From: an uncultured Muribaculaceae bacterium
Lineage (GTDB): Bacteria > Bacteroidota > Bacteroidia > Bacteroidales > Muribaculaceae
NCBI GenBank assembly: GCA_910584125.1
Contig: CAJTXU010000025.1
Span: 1-34,517 of the forward strand
Direction of reading: 5' to 3'
Length of the DNA: 34,517 bases
In this document: piece after piece, positions 8,404 through 17,700 of the stretch
How the letters are laid out: every line of letters starts with the position of its first letter
How positions within the stretch are numbered: the first letter of the stretch is position 1
Program-made: the position numbers and the translations under genes
The notes under the pieces: model-generated
What the model saw: the letters and a program-made list of their open reading frames with translations, nothing else
Told to the model about the DNA's origin: nothing
Databases searched by the model: none

Positions 8404-8882
8404 GGCCGGCTGCTTTCGAGCAGCGCCACGGCGCTGGCGCTGATGCCGCGTTCCTCACCTTCGAAACCGAGGCCCTCGGTGGTGGTGGCCTTGACCGACA
8501 CGCGGTCGGCCGCCAGACCCATCGTCTCGGCGAGCCGCCGGCGCATCGCCGGGATGTGGGGCGCGAGTTTCGGCCGCTGCGCCATGATGGTGACGTCGAC
8601 GTTCACCGGCTCGTAGCCGCGCTCGCGTATCAGCCGGCACACGTGCCCGAGCAGCAGCGTGCTGTCGATGCCCCGGTAGGCGGGGTCGCTGTCGGGGAAA
8701 TGCCTGCCGATGTCGCCCAGGGCCAGAGCGCCCAACAGGGCGTCGCAGAGAGCGTGGACCGCCACGTCGGCGTCGCTGTGGCCGTCGAGGCCCAGCGTGT
8801 GAGGCACCTTCACACCGCAGAGCCACAGCTCGCGGCCCTCCTTGAGGCGGTGCACGTCATATCCCTGTCCGATCCGTATCAT
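8388..8882 (-). CDS. ispF: 2-C-methyl-D-erythritol 2,4-cyclodiphosphate synthase
   Basis: Catalyses cyclisation of CDP-methylerythritol 2-phosphate to MEcPP with loss of CMP in the non-mevalonate isoprenoid pathway. It has 164 residues, the normal length. The divalent-metal ligands are D9 and H11 in GYDVH and H43 in ADVAVHAL. The trimer/CDP-binding motif KATTTEGLGFEG is near the C-terminus. The ATG at 8882 shares an ATGA with the porV stop. A longer in-phase frame reaching to 9470 is only the shadow of porV. The porU-porV-ispF order is also known from Porphyromonas gingivalis. Confidence 0.97.
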   Translation of the reverse strand: MIRIGQGYDVHRLKEGRELWLCGVKVPHTLGLDGHSDADVAVHALCDALLGALALGDIGRHFPDSDPAYRGIDSTLLLGHVCRLIRERGYEPVNVDVTIMAQRPKLAPHIPAMRRRLAETMGLAADRVSVKATTTEGLGFEGEERGISASAVALLESSRPCSTI

Positions 8883-10096
8883 CTTCTTCTCTTGCCTATG
8901 AGGTCGCGGAGACCGTCCATGTCGAACGAAAGCGTGAAGCGCAGCGTCTGGTCGAGCGGCGAGTTCTGCGCTGTGGCCAGCATGTAGCTGGCGTCGAGCT
9001 GCACGACGTTGAGCGAGAAGCCGGCGCCGAACGCGAAGTATGACCGGCCTCCCTTGTTGGGATGCTCGTAGTTGTAGCCGGCGCGGATGAAGAACTGCTG
9101 GTTGTAGTTGTACTCGGCGCCCAGCGACAGCTGGATCTCCTGCAGCTCCTCCTTGAATCCGCCCGGGGCGTCGTTGAAGCTCTTGAAGATGCCCGTGATT
9201 GGCGACATCGAGTTCCACTTGTCGTAAGCCTCCCAATAGGCGTCCTGGCCCTTCTGGGTCTCCATGTCGTAGTCTTTGGGACGCGGCTTGGTGGGCACCA
9301 GTAGTTTGTTGAGGTCGAGGCCTATGGCCAGCGTGTGGTAGTCGGCCAGAGGGAACATGAAGTTCATGCCCAGACGCAGGTTGGTGGGCAGGAAGGCGTT
9401 GGTGACGCCGTTGTCGTTGCTCACCTTCGTACCGATGTTGGAGATGTCGAATCCCCAGGAGAACTGGCACTCGTTGCGCCCGATCATCGGGAACGTGGTG
9501 AAATATCCGGAGAGGTCGACCGAGAATGCCGAGGCGGCCTTGAACTGCTCGCCGGTCTGCGTGTCCTGATACGACAGGTCGGAGAGGATGTATCGCAGCA
9601 CGACGCCCATCGAGAACTTCTCAGAGAGCTTGCGCGAGTATCCGGCGTCGAAGGCGAACTCGTAGGGGTTGATGGTCTGGACGTTCTCGCCCACGGACTC
9701 ATAGCCGCTGGTGGTGACCTCGCCGAGCGAGAAGTAGCGGAACGAGGCCGAGATGGCCTGGTTGTCGCCGCTGCCTATCTTCCAGTATCCCGAGAGGTCG
9801 GCCAGGAAGATGTCGTTGACGATCTTGCGCAGCCAGGGGGTGTAGGAGATGGCGAGGCCGCCGGTGGAATAGGCGAAGGCGTATTTAGAGGGATTCCAGA
9901 ACTGGGAGTTCATGTCGGGGTCGGTGGCGGCGCCGAGGTTGCCCATCGCGCTGCCTCGCGCGTCGGGGGTGATGCCCAGCGTGGTGACGCCGGTGTTGAC
10001 GGGGTTGAACTCGTTGTCCTTGATGTCGTTCTGGGCAGCCGCCGACGCCGAGGCGCCCAACAGCGCGGCCAGAGCTATGCTTGTCTTTAGATTCAT
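8879..10096 (-). CDS. porV: T9SS outer-membrane protein PorV (LptO)
   Basis: A 405-residue outer-membrane beta-barrel of the FadL-like PorV family. PorV shuttles T9SS cargo from the translocon to the sortase PorU in the attachment complex. It has a signal peptide (MNLKTSIALAALLGASASAAAQ). The family N-terminal run NPVNTGVTTLGITPDARGSAMGNLGAATDPDMNSQFWNP is present in full, and amphipathic strands continue to the C-terminus (RFTLSFDMDGL). It lies downstream of a porU-like gene (62-base gap) and overlaps ispF by an ATGA, so it is in the same transcript. Motif, length and synteny agree. Confidence 0.93.
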   Translation of the reverse strand: MNLKTSIALAALLGASASAAAQNDIKDNEFNPVNTGVTTLGITPDARGSAMGNLGAATDPDMNSQFWNPSKYAFAYSTGGLAISYTPWLRKIVNDIFLADLSGYWKIGSGDNQAISASFRYFSLGEVTTSGYESVGENVQTINPYEFAFDAGYSRKLSEKFSMGVVLRYILSDLSYQDTQTGEQFKAASAFSVDLSGYFTTFPMIGRNECQFSWGFDISNIGTKVSNDNGVTNAFLPTNLRLGMNFMFPLADYHTLAIGLDLNKLLVPTKPRPKDYDMETQKGQDAYWEAYDKWNSMSPITGIFKSFNDAPGGFKEELQEIQLSLGAEYNYNQQFFIRAGYNYEHPNKGGRSYFAFGAGFSLNVVQLDASYMLATAQNSPLDQTLRFTLSFDMDGLRDLIGKRRR

Positions 10097-10158
10097 CTTG
10101 CGGTATGCACGTTTTTACGGATGTTCTGGGTCTCCGCACGCGGGGCGCGGACGGCGGC

Positions 10159-13100
10159 TCAGTCTATTTTGGAAAATGTCACCCGGTTGGAGTTGATCCT
10201 CGATCCGGATGCCGAGGGGTGCCTGAGCGAGGCGGTGTATGTTCCGGCGGGCAGGCCGGAGAGCTCGCAGAGGGCAGAGGTGCCGGTGACCTCGGCGACG
10301 GCCACGACCTTGCCGGAGGCGTCGGTGACGGTTAGCTCGAGAGTGCCGAAAGAGTTGCCGTCGATGCGGAACCCGATTTCGTCGACTGCGGCCTCAGAGA
10401 GGGCCGTGAGCTTGATCGGGGCGGGCGCGGTCACGGTGAACTCGAGTCGTCTCTCGGCGCTGGCGTTGCCGGAGGCGTCGACAGCCGAGGCCACGGCGGT
10501 GTGGCGGCCCGGGGCGAGGTCGGCGGTGGTGACGCAGGCGGTGTAGTCGCTGACGGCCGAGCCTGAATAGCCCGTGGGGCGCACTGTGTAGGGCTTGCCG
10601 TCGATGGTGAGCGACAGGGCCGAGCCGGCGCCGATGCCGGGCATGAGGGCCGTGTCGTCCGAGGCGCTGACGAGCAGCGTCATCTCGGTGTCCTGATAGG
10701 CGAGGGCGACCTCGGGCGCGGTCTCGTCGCGTGCGGCCTCCGGGTCGGGCTCTGTGCCGCGTACGGCCACGCCGACGCGTGTCACGCCCGATGCGCCGAG
10801 ACGGCGCGCGGGGTCGTAGGTGCCCACGAAGACGGGAATCTCCAGGGCGCCGGAGTCGGCGGAAGCCATCAGGTGGTCGCAGCGTTCGGGCAGGGGGATG
10901 CTGACGCTGAACCGGCCCTTCTCCACGCGGCCCTTGACGGCGGCGAGGCGTATGTCGTTGTTGGTGTTGATCTCAAGCGTGTCACCGAGCAGGCGGTTGC
11001 TCTCGGGTTCGTTGACCTTGACGGTCACGAAGCCGTTGTATGTCTCGTCGACCGAGCCGTCGGTGCCGAGCACGCTGCCCGAGACCTTCATCACCTCGCC
11101 GGCGCGGTAGCCCGAGGCGCGGTCGGTAATCACGTTGACCCTGCGCAGGCCGACAGGCACGCGCAGCATCGGGTCGCTGACGAGTATGTAGTTTATCTCG
11201 CTTGAATCAGACTGCCTGTCTTTGGCTATGGCGTAAGCCTCGCCTACGGTGGCGGTCTCTGTGCGCACGCGTCCGAAACGGTCTACGGCCAGGGCCTTGT
11301 ACATAGAGGTGGCGAGCGCCTCGTTGTGGTTGGTCAGCGAGAGGCGGGTCGCGCATATCGAGCCGATGAAGCCACGGTTGGCGCGGATCACGCACGCGTC
11401 GCCGATGCCCTTGAATCCGGCGTCGGGCGAGCTCGCGTCGCAGCCGGCGATGAAGAAGAACCCGAGGTCGTCGTTGGTCATGTTCATCATCTGGGCCGAC
11501 GACACGGGCCAGTCGAGGCTCTGTCCGAGGCCGCGCTTCTCCGCGTGGCCGAAGTATATGGAGAAGAGCTTGCCGCTGTTCCAGGCGTCGAAGGCGACGG
11601 GGACGATGTTTTCCTTTCCGATGCCTTCCATCCAGAGCTCCGACACCACGACGTCGGAGTTGAAGAGGCTCCTCTGGATGTCTTTCATGAAGCCTGACGT
11701 CTCGTGTGCCTGCTCGTCATGCAGATGGCCGTCGCCGGGATACGACATGGTGAGCATTTCGTTGACCATTCCCGAGAAGTCCTCGCGGGTGATGTATTCC
11801 TCGATCTTGGCCAGCGTGTTGTCGGCCTCCTCGACGCATGTGAAGGGAAGCAGGGCGACACCCACCTCGATGGGGATGCCGCTGAGGTCGTTGAGCCATA
11901 CGATGGTGTCGGTGACGCTGCCGTAGAAGTCCATGATGCAGTTTGACTCCGTGCTCATGTCGCTCTGGTCCTGCTCGTAGGCTATGTGTCCCTCCTGGCG
12001 GTCGGGGATGCCGAGGATGTTGCGGTAGTCGCTGTAGACAGGGCCCATGAAGAGTACGCTGCGGAGGGGATTTCCTTCTGACTGCCAGAGCATCTTGACC
12101 AACGCGCGGTAGGCCATGGGGTCGGGCACGCAGTTGGTGAACTCGGCGAAGAGCTCCTGAGGCGTGACGATGAGCGTGCGGATGCCGTCGTGCTCCTCAT
12201 GCAGGGCGGCGAGGCGCTCGGCATATGGACGGTAGGTCTCGGTGGTGAAGATAACGAAGTCGATCTTCTGGTCCTGCAGGGCATGGAGGTCGGTGTTGGC
12301 CACTTTCTCCCAGCTGTCGACCGTGCGGAGGGTCTTCGAGGGGTCGAACACCACGATGTTCATCTCGGCCGTCGACTGGTCGTAGAAGTAGCCGTCGGCG
12401 ACGGTGAGCTCAATGGGGCGCAACGGGGTGGTGACGTCCCATGCGGTGGCCCCGTCGGGGATGCGGTGGCGCATCGGGGTCGAGCGCGAGGCGCCGAAGG
12501 AGATGAACTGCTGGGAGAAGTCGGGGTCGCCGGCGGCGATCTCAAGGTCGACGGGGTAGGTCAGCACCCAGTAGTCGAGATATGTTGTCTTCCAATAGTT
12601 CTTGTTGCCCTGGAACTCGTATTTCACCTTGCCGCGGCCTATGCCTGTGGCGGGGTCGATGTCGAGGCGCAGACCCTTGATGTTGTTGTCGAGGCGCTTC
12701 AGCTGCGAGGTGTCGTCGGCGTTGAAGTTGAATATCTTGGAGATGTCGTTGAGATAGGAGTAGAGAGTCGCGCCCTGTTCGTGGCGGAAACCGATCTGGG
12801 TCGTGATCAGCGCGTCGCCGTCGTAGCAGTATGGCAGCTCGACGTCGAACTCGAGGGGCTCGTCGAACGGGATCTGCTCGCCCAGGAAGATGTTGCCGGC
12901 CAGACCGTTGCCGCTGCCTCCGCGCAGGTCCTTCTCATGATAATGATAAGCGAAGCCGAAGTCGGCCTCCTGTGCCCTGGCGCGGTCGGAGTCTCCCATC
13001 TGCATCAGTGTCACCTCCGCGGCGGCCTGTGAGTCGGTGAGCAGGTAATAGTTCACGCGGCTGTAGGGGTTGGTGTAGTTGCGGCGGTGGCGCATCGTGC

Positions 13101-13485
13101 CGCTGTAATAGGTCGACTCGATTATGTTGGGGCCGGTGCCGTAGAAGAACAGCTTGTCGCCCGTATGGCTCACCGACACGGGCAGCGGGTTATCGTTGAA
13201 GATCTTGGTGCCGCGGGTGTTGGTGAAGTTGATCGAGCGCGACGAGCCCTTGTTGCCGTAGACGGCGACCTTCGACGGGTCAGAGAATCCCATCTCGCGG
13301 AGCTTGTCGTATGTTATCTCATACATTCCGGTCTCGGCCACGGGCACCTTGACCCAGTGGCCTTCGGCGAGCAGCGAATGGCTGTCGAATGTGTATTTTG
13401 CCACAGTCGACGATGAAGCGGCCTGCGCCGTGACGCATGCCGAGATGCCGAGCAGGGCCAGTATGTATGTCAGGTTGGTTTTCAT
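10159..13485 (-). CDS. Second PorU-like C25-family sortase (PorU paralogue)
   Basis: An 1108-residue secreted protein related to the T9SS sortase PorU. It has a signal peptide (MKTNLTYILALLGISACVTAQA). Its PorU-type N-terminal domain (LLAEGHWVKVPVAETGMYEITYDKLREMGFSDPSKVAVYG) closely parallels the upstream porU. Next comes a gingipain-type C25 peptidase domain and a C-terminal Ig-like and sorting-domain-like region ending SNRVTFSKID. A possible catalytic pair is H647 (FGHAEKRG) and C682 (IAGCDAS), spaced 35 residues against 33 in porU. The consensus around both residues differs: GHA for GHG, and AGC for ATC. The start overlaps the preceding stop as ATGA. It may be an alternative sortase with other cargo or a partner of PorV, which is encoded next. 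Confidence 0.85.
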   Translation of the reverse strand: MKTNLTYILALLGISACVTAQAASSSTVAKYTFDSHSLLAEGHWVKVPVAETGMYEITYDKLREMGFSDPSKVAVYGNKGSSRSINFTNTRGTKIFNDNPLPVSVSHTGDKLFFYGTGPNIIESTYYSGTMRHRRNYTNPYSRVNYYLLTDSQAAAEVTLMQMGDSDRARAQEADFGFAYHYHEKDLRGGSGNGLAGNIFLGEQIPFDEPLEFDVELPYCYDGDALITTQIGFRHEQGATLYSYLNDISKIFNFNADDTSQLKRLDNNIKGLRLDIDPATGIGRGKVKYEFQGNKNYWKTTYLDYWVLTYPVDLEIAAGDPDFSQQFISFGASRSTPMRHRIPDGATAWDVTTPLRPIELTVADGYFYDQSTAEMNIVVFDPSKTLRTVDSWEKVANTDLHALQDQKIDFVIFTTETYRPYAERLAALHEEHDGIRTLIVTPQELFAEFTNCVPDPMAYRALVKMLWQSEGNPLRSVLFMGPVYSDYRNILGIPDRQEGHIAYEQDQSDMSTESNCIMDFYGSVTDTIVWLNDLSGIPIEVGVALLPFTCVEEADNTLAKIEEYITREDFSGMVNEMLTMSYPGDGHLHDEQAHETSGFMKDIQRSLFNSDVVVSELWMEGIGKENIVPVAFDAWNSGKLFSIYFGHAEKRGLGQSLDWPVSSAQMMNMTNDDLGFFFIAGCDASSPDAGFKGIGDACVIRANRGFIGSICATRLSLTNHNEALATSMYKALAVDRFGRVRTETATVGEAYAIAKDRQSDSSEINYILVSDPMLRVPVGLRRVNVITDRASGYRAGEVMKVSGSVLGTDGSVDETYNGFVTVKVNEPESNRLLGDTLEINTNNDIRLAAVKGRVEKGRFSVSIPLPERCDHLMASADSGALEIPVFVGTYDPARRLGASGVTRVGVAVRGTEPDPEAARDETAPEVALAYQDTEMTLLVSASDDTALMPGIGAGSALSLTIDGKPYTVRPTGYSGSAVSDYTACVTTADLAPGRHTAVASAVDASGNASAERRLEFTVTAPAPIKLTALSEAAVDEIGFRIDGNSFGTLELTVTDASGKVVAVAEVTGTSALCELSGLPAGTYTASLRHPSASGSRINSNRVTFSKID

Positions 13486-14090
13486 CTTATGTTTATGTCA
13501 ATGAGATTCGTATCTGTCTGAATGTCGGTCGCCGTGAGTCTTGAGCCGGGCTCGAGGGGTATTCCCCGGGGGGTGAGAGCGGCCAGGATGATGTCGCCGG
13601 TCTTGAGGGTCACCGAGTCGCTGATGCGGGGCAGCAGGCTCTCGACCGGGCGTCTGATCAGGGCGGGGTCGTAATCGAAGGCGGAGCCTCCGCAGGTGAC
13701 GCGGAAGCCTCTGTTATAGACTAACGTTGAAATCGGCTGGAAATTGCCGACGACGCATGCGCGGTCGGAGGCGGTGGCCTCGCTCCAGGGGAGACCTGTC
13801 TCGCGCAGACGTGTCAGCAGCGCGGAGTCGACGATGGCGAACGCGGCCGCGACGGCCTTGAGGTATCGGCCGGCGAAGCGTGCGGGGATGCTCTTGCCGA
13901 GGCGCTCGCAGCGCCAGGCCACGCTGGCGAAGGCCTCGGGGCGCGCGCCGTCGCCGACGGGCACGAAGAGGGGGTTGCCCGTGTGCATTATGGCGGAGTC
14001 GGGCATGGTGTACCAGCCCGCCGCGCCCTCGCCCATCGGGCTGTCGGGGCACGGGGGCCCGTAGTTGTGTATCACGGCGAATATCTTCAT
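13482..14090 (-). CDS. FAH-fold family protein, probably lacking metal ligands
   Basis: A 202-residue protein resembling the short fumarylacetoacetate hydrolase family of Bacteroidales. Recognisable landmarks are the start MKIFAVIHNYG, PDSAIMHTGNPLFVPVGD, RLGKSIPARFAGRYLKAVAAAF and the end region KTGDIILAALTPRGIPLEPGSRL. In ordinary members the first acidic cluster reads roughly YExExxVRI and is followed by GIDFTxRD. Here the equivalent stretches are RPEAFASVAWRC and AFAIVDSALL, so most acidic metal ligands appear missing. It is therefore likely non-enzymatic or altered, although the fold assignment seems good. Its stop overlaps the next sortase start (ATGA), and it lies 26 bases after rex. 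Its role in the operon is unknown. Confidence 0.7.
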   Translation of the reverse strand: MKIFAVIHNYGPPCPDSPMGEGAAGWYTMPDSAIMHTGNPLFVPVGDGARPEAFASVAWRCERLGKSIPARFAGRYLKAVAAAFAIVDSALLTRLRETGLPWSEATASDRACVVGNFQPISTLVYNRGFRVTCGGSAFDYDPALIRRPVESLLPRISDSVTLKTGDIILAALTPRGIPLEPGSRLTATDIQTDTNLIDINIR

Positions 14091-14116
14091 CGCTCAGGGT
14101 AATTGTCTGCTTCGTT

Positions 14117-14761
14117 CTATTGCTGTCCCATCGATGCGAGACGTGTGTATATCAGCGCGAGGTGCGCGTAGATCGAGGTGTTGGCCATTACGACGCCCTC
14201 GGCCACCTTGACGCGGTAGGGGGTGAAGTTCCATATCGCCCTGATTCCGGCGCCGATGGCTATGTCGGCCGATTCCTGGGCGGCCTCGGCGGGCACGGTG
14301 AGGATTGCGATCTCGGCCGGGGTCCGGGCCATGGCGTCGTAGATCTCGTCGATGTGCCTGATGGGGACGCCGAGGTCGGTGCGGCCGATGGCGGCGGGGC
14401 TGACGTCGAACCCGGCCACGATCTCGAGGCCGTAGTTGCTGAGACCGGAGTCGCGTATCAGGGCCTTGCCGAGGCTGCCGGCGCCGATGACGTAGGCGCG
14501 GTGGGTGCGCGTGAAGCCCAGGAAGTCGCCGAGTGCGCGGGCCAGGTCCTCGACCTCGTAGCCGATGCGCGTGCGCCCCTTGACGCCGAGGAACGACAGG
14601 TCCTTGGCTATCTGCGAGGCGTCGACGCTCAGTGCGCGAGAGATGCGTGTCGACGACACGTATTTCACCCGCTTGCCGCGCAGGATCTCGACATACGCCA
14701 GATACCACGGCAGGCGCCGCAGAGTCGGCTCGGGCAGCAGGATGTTCTGTAGCTGGTTCAT
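14117..14761 (-). CDS. rex: Redox-sensing transcriptional repressor Rex
   Basis: A 214-residue dimeric repressor that senses the NADH/NAD+ ratio; NADH releases it from DNA. The N-terminal winged helix (about 1-75) includes SRALSVDASQIAKDLSFLGVKGRTRIGYEV. It is followed by a Rossmann fold with GAGSLG at 93-98, and the domain-swap helix lies at the C-terminus. The ATG at 14761 shares an ATGA with the porU stop; a longer frame to 14950 is a shadow of porU. Being inside the sortase operon, its level would follow T9SS expression. No clear Rex operator was found in front of porU, so its targets cannot be stated from this window. Confidence 0.95.
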   Translation of the reverse strand: MNQLQNILLPEPTLRRLPWYLAYVEILRGKRVKYVSSTRISRALSVDASQIAKDLSFLGVKGRTRIGYEVEDLARALGDFLGFTRTHRAYVIGAGSLGKALIRDSGLSNYGLEIVAGFDVSPAAIGRTDLGVPIRHIDEIYDAMARTPAEIAILTVPAEAAQESADIAIGAGIRAIWNFTPYRVKVAEGVVMANTSIYAHLALIYTRLASMGQQ

Positions 14762-17700
14762 TCCGCTTTCTGCTCGGCCGAGATGGCTATTTTGCGCGAC
14801 TTGGAGCTGTATGTGCCCTCGGGGGTCAGGACCGTGGCGCGGTAGATGTAGATGCCGCGCGGCACGCGTGCGCCCGAAGCGTCGCGCAGGTCCCACGTCG
14901 CGGTGATGTTGCTGTCCATGTCGGAGTCGAGGGCCTCGTCGACGCTCCATATGCGTCGGCCGCTGAGGTCATAGACGCCGATGGTGCAGTCGAGCGTGGT
15001 GTTGGGCCTGTCGAGCGAGATGCGGAAGTCTACCTGCGTCGGGCTCGTGCTGGCCGTGATGTCGTAGATCACCGGGTCGACCGCCGCGCCGACGTTGATG
15101 TCGAGCGTCGCCTTCGACACGTTGTTGGAGTTGTCCCACACCGAGAGGGTGAGCGTGTGGCGTCCCGGGGCTATGCCCGAGAGGGGATAGGCCAGCGTGC
15201 CGGAGTCGGGGTCCTCGGGGTCGAGGGTGAAGTATGCGTTGAGGTCGCTGTGGATGTCGCCGCCGTCGACGGCGAGCGTCAGGCCGTGGCCGATGCCCGA
15301 CTCCGAGGTGTTGATGCCCGACTCGTCGCTGAGGCGCGCGAACACAACGGGGCTGGAGTTGACCAGACCGCCGTTCTCGAAGTTGGGGCTGTTGACGTAG
15401 AACTTCTCGATCTTCGGGCCCACCGTGTCGGTCACCTCCTCGTTGATGCCGAACACGTAGAGGCTCTCGCATGCGCCGTTGGCCTCCTTGCCGGTGTCGC
15501 TCCAGGCGTAGCTGGAGATGAGGGCCGGCGTGTAGATGCCCTGGATTTCGGGGGGCACGCGGAGCACGCCGCTGAAGCGGCCGGCGGCCACCTTGGCGTT
15601 GCTCTCCGACAGGCGGCGGTCGCGGTCGTTGTAGCTCACGGCGTCGCCGCCTCCCTGGCCGTAGGTGGTGATGACGCGCTCGGAGTCATAGAGCGATAGG
15701 GTCACCGTGCCGTTGAAGTCTTCGGCCAGCGTGCCGTCGGCCTTACGGATCGTGCCGGTGACGGTGGCGGCCGACTGCGCCGTCAGTTCGGGCATGGCGC
15801 CCGCGGAGAGGTCCTGGCCGTTGATGGTCTCGATCACGACGTCGTGATCGGGGCTCGGCACGCGTATCGCCGGGTCGCCCATGAAGCCGTAGCAGAGGTT
15901 GTTGAGGACGCGTTTGTCCATGAGACCGCGGATGTAGACGTCGCCGAAGCGCAGCGGGCGTCCGTCGGCGTCGCGTTCGAAGAGACGGCGGTGCAGGTTG
16001 GTGTTCAGGTATCCGTTGTCGCCTATGTAGACCTTGCGGGTGCCGCCCATCATGCCGATGATGCCCGACTCGGGATTGAGCATGATGTATTCGGCGCCGC
16101 AGGGCGACGTGTTGTCCCATGTCTGGAAGCTGCAGGTGGCGGCGAACATGAAGGTCAGGTTGCGGTTGGTCATCGAGATGATGTCCTGCCATTCCCACAG
16201 GTGTTCGTGGCCCCAGCCCGTCGGGCTGCCGTGGCCTATGTAGTCGGTGTATATCACGCCGTCGTCATAGTTCTGCTTCATCCGGGCGGTGGCCTGGGGA
16301 TATGTGGCGCCGACGCTGGTCATGACGCGCTTGTAGGAGTCGAGATAGACGCGGTCGTAGACGAACGATTTGCCGTTGCCTCGGCTGCGCATGCTGGCGT
16401 ATACTTCCTGGGCCTGCTTGAAATGGTCGTTGTTGTCGCCGTCGTCGGCGATGATCATCAGCTTGTTGCGCCACGGGCCGTAATTGGGCCGCTTGACGTA
16501 GTTCTCGATCTTGGCCGCCATCTGGTCGGCCTGCGTCGCGCTGGTCACCGGCAGGCGTCCGACGGCCACATGCATCGTGGCCTCCTCCATCTTGAACGAC
16601 TTCTCGGGGCAGTCGTCGAGCATTCCGATGTAGTCGTCGTTGCAGTAGAGTCCCTGCTCTGTGAGACCCCCTGTGGGGTCCTTGCCGAAGGTCTCCCAGA
16701 TCGGCAGCGGGCTGAAGCCGGCGTTCTTCGCCTCGGGCGAGAGGCGCTTGTTGTCGTTGAGGCCCTTGCCCATCAGCAGGCAGTAGCCGATGCGGTGTCC
16801 GTCGGCCGATTCGCCACGGTCGTGCCACATCTTGAGCAGTTTGCGGAATGCCCCGGTGTCGGGTTTTCCGCCCGAGAACTCATTGTAGACCGCCTGCGCG
16901 TCGAGCACGTGGACGCGGAAACCGTCGGTCTCCTCGTGGAGGGCGGCGATTCGTTCGGCGCCCCGGCGGTATTCGGGCAGAGTGATGATCACCATGTCGG
17001 GGGTCTCGAGGGCGTGGATGTCCTGGTTGGCGACGGTCGCGGCCGAGGATGCGGTGCGGCTGACGGCCTCGGGGTCGAAGGCCACGAACTCGAAATATCC
17101 GGCGCGCGTCGTGCTGAACGTGGCCGTGCCGTCGGCGAGCGAGAACTCCACCTCGGCCGGGGCGGCCGGGTCGGTGACGTCCCAGATGTGCGTGGTCTCC
17201 GAGCAGCCCTTGACCGAGATGCCCCGGTCGGGCGTGTAGGTGCCGTAGAAGTGCAGTTCGCCGTCGGTGAGCTCGAGGCGCCGGGTGTAGAACACCTCGA
17301 TGTAGTCGAGGCGTGCCGTGAAGAGCGTGCCCGAGGGGGAGTAGTCGATGGTGAACGCCAGGCTGCCGTCGAGGCCCTCGATCTGCTTGGCTGTGACGAC
17401 GGCCATCGCGTAGTCGGACGACGAAGTGCCGTTGATGCGGTCGGCCGCGGTCGCCTCCAGGGCCTCGCCGTTGGCCTTGAACATGAGCGACGAGGCGCCG
17501 TTGGTGGTCTTGGCGACGAAGCGCACGTTGGCTGTGGCCTTGTCGTCGGCCGCGCCGGGCAGCGGGAAGTTGAACGTCTGGCTGCGGGTGGTGCGGAAGT
17601 CCTCGCCGAGCACCTGCGCGCCTCCGACGGCGGCAGGCAGGAGCTCCTTCTCGTAGACGATGCGCTCGGTGAACGACTCGGCGGCCGACGAGCCTCCCGG

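Noticed and set aside
8883..9470. N-terminal extension of ispF to 360 codons
   Set aside because: The extra part is antiparallel-frame noise of porV; the IspF domain starts at 8882 with the usual MIRIGQGYDVH.
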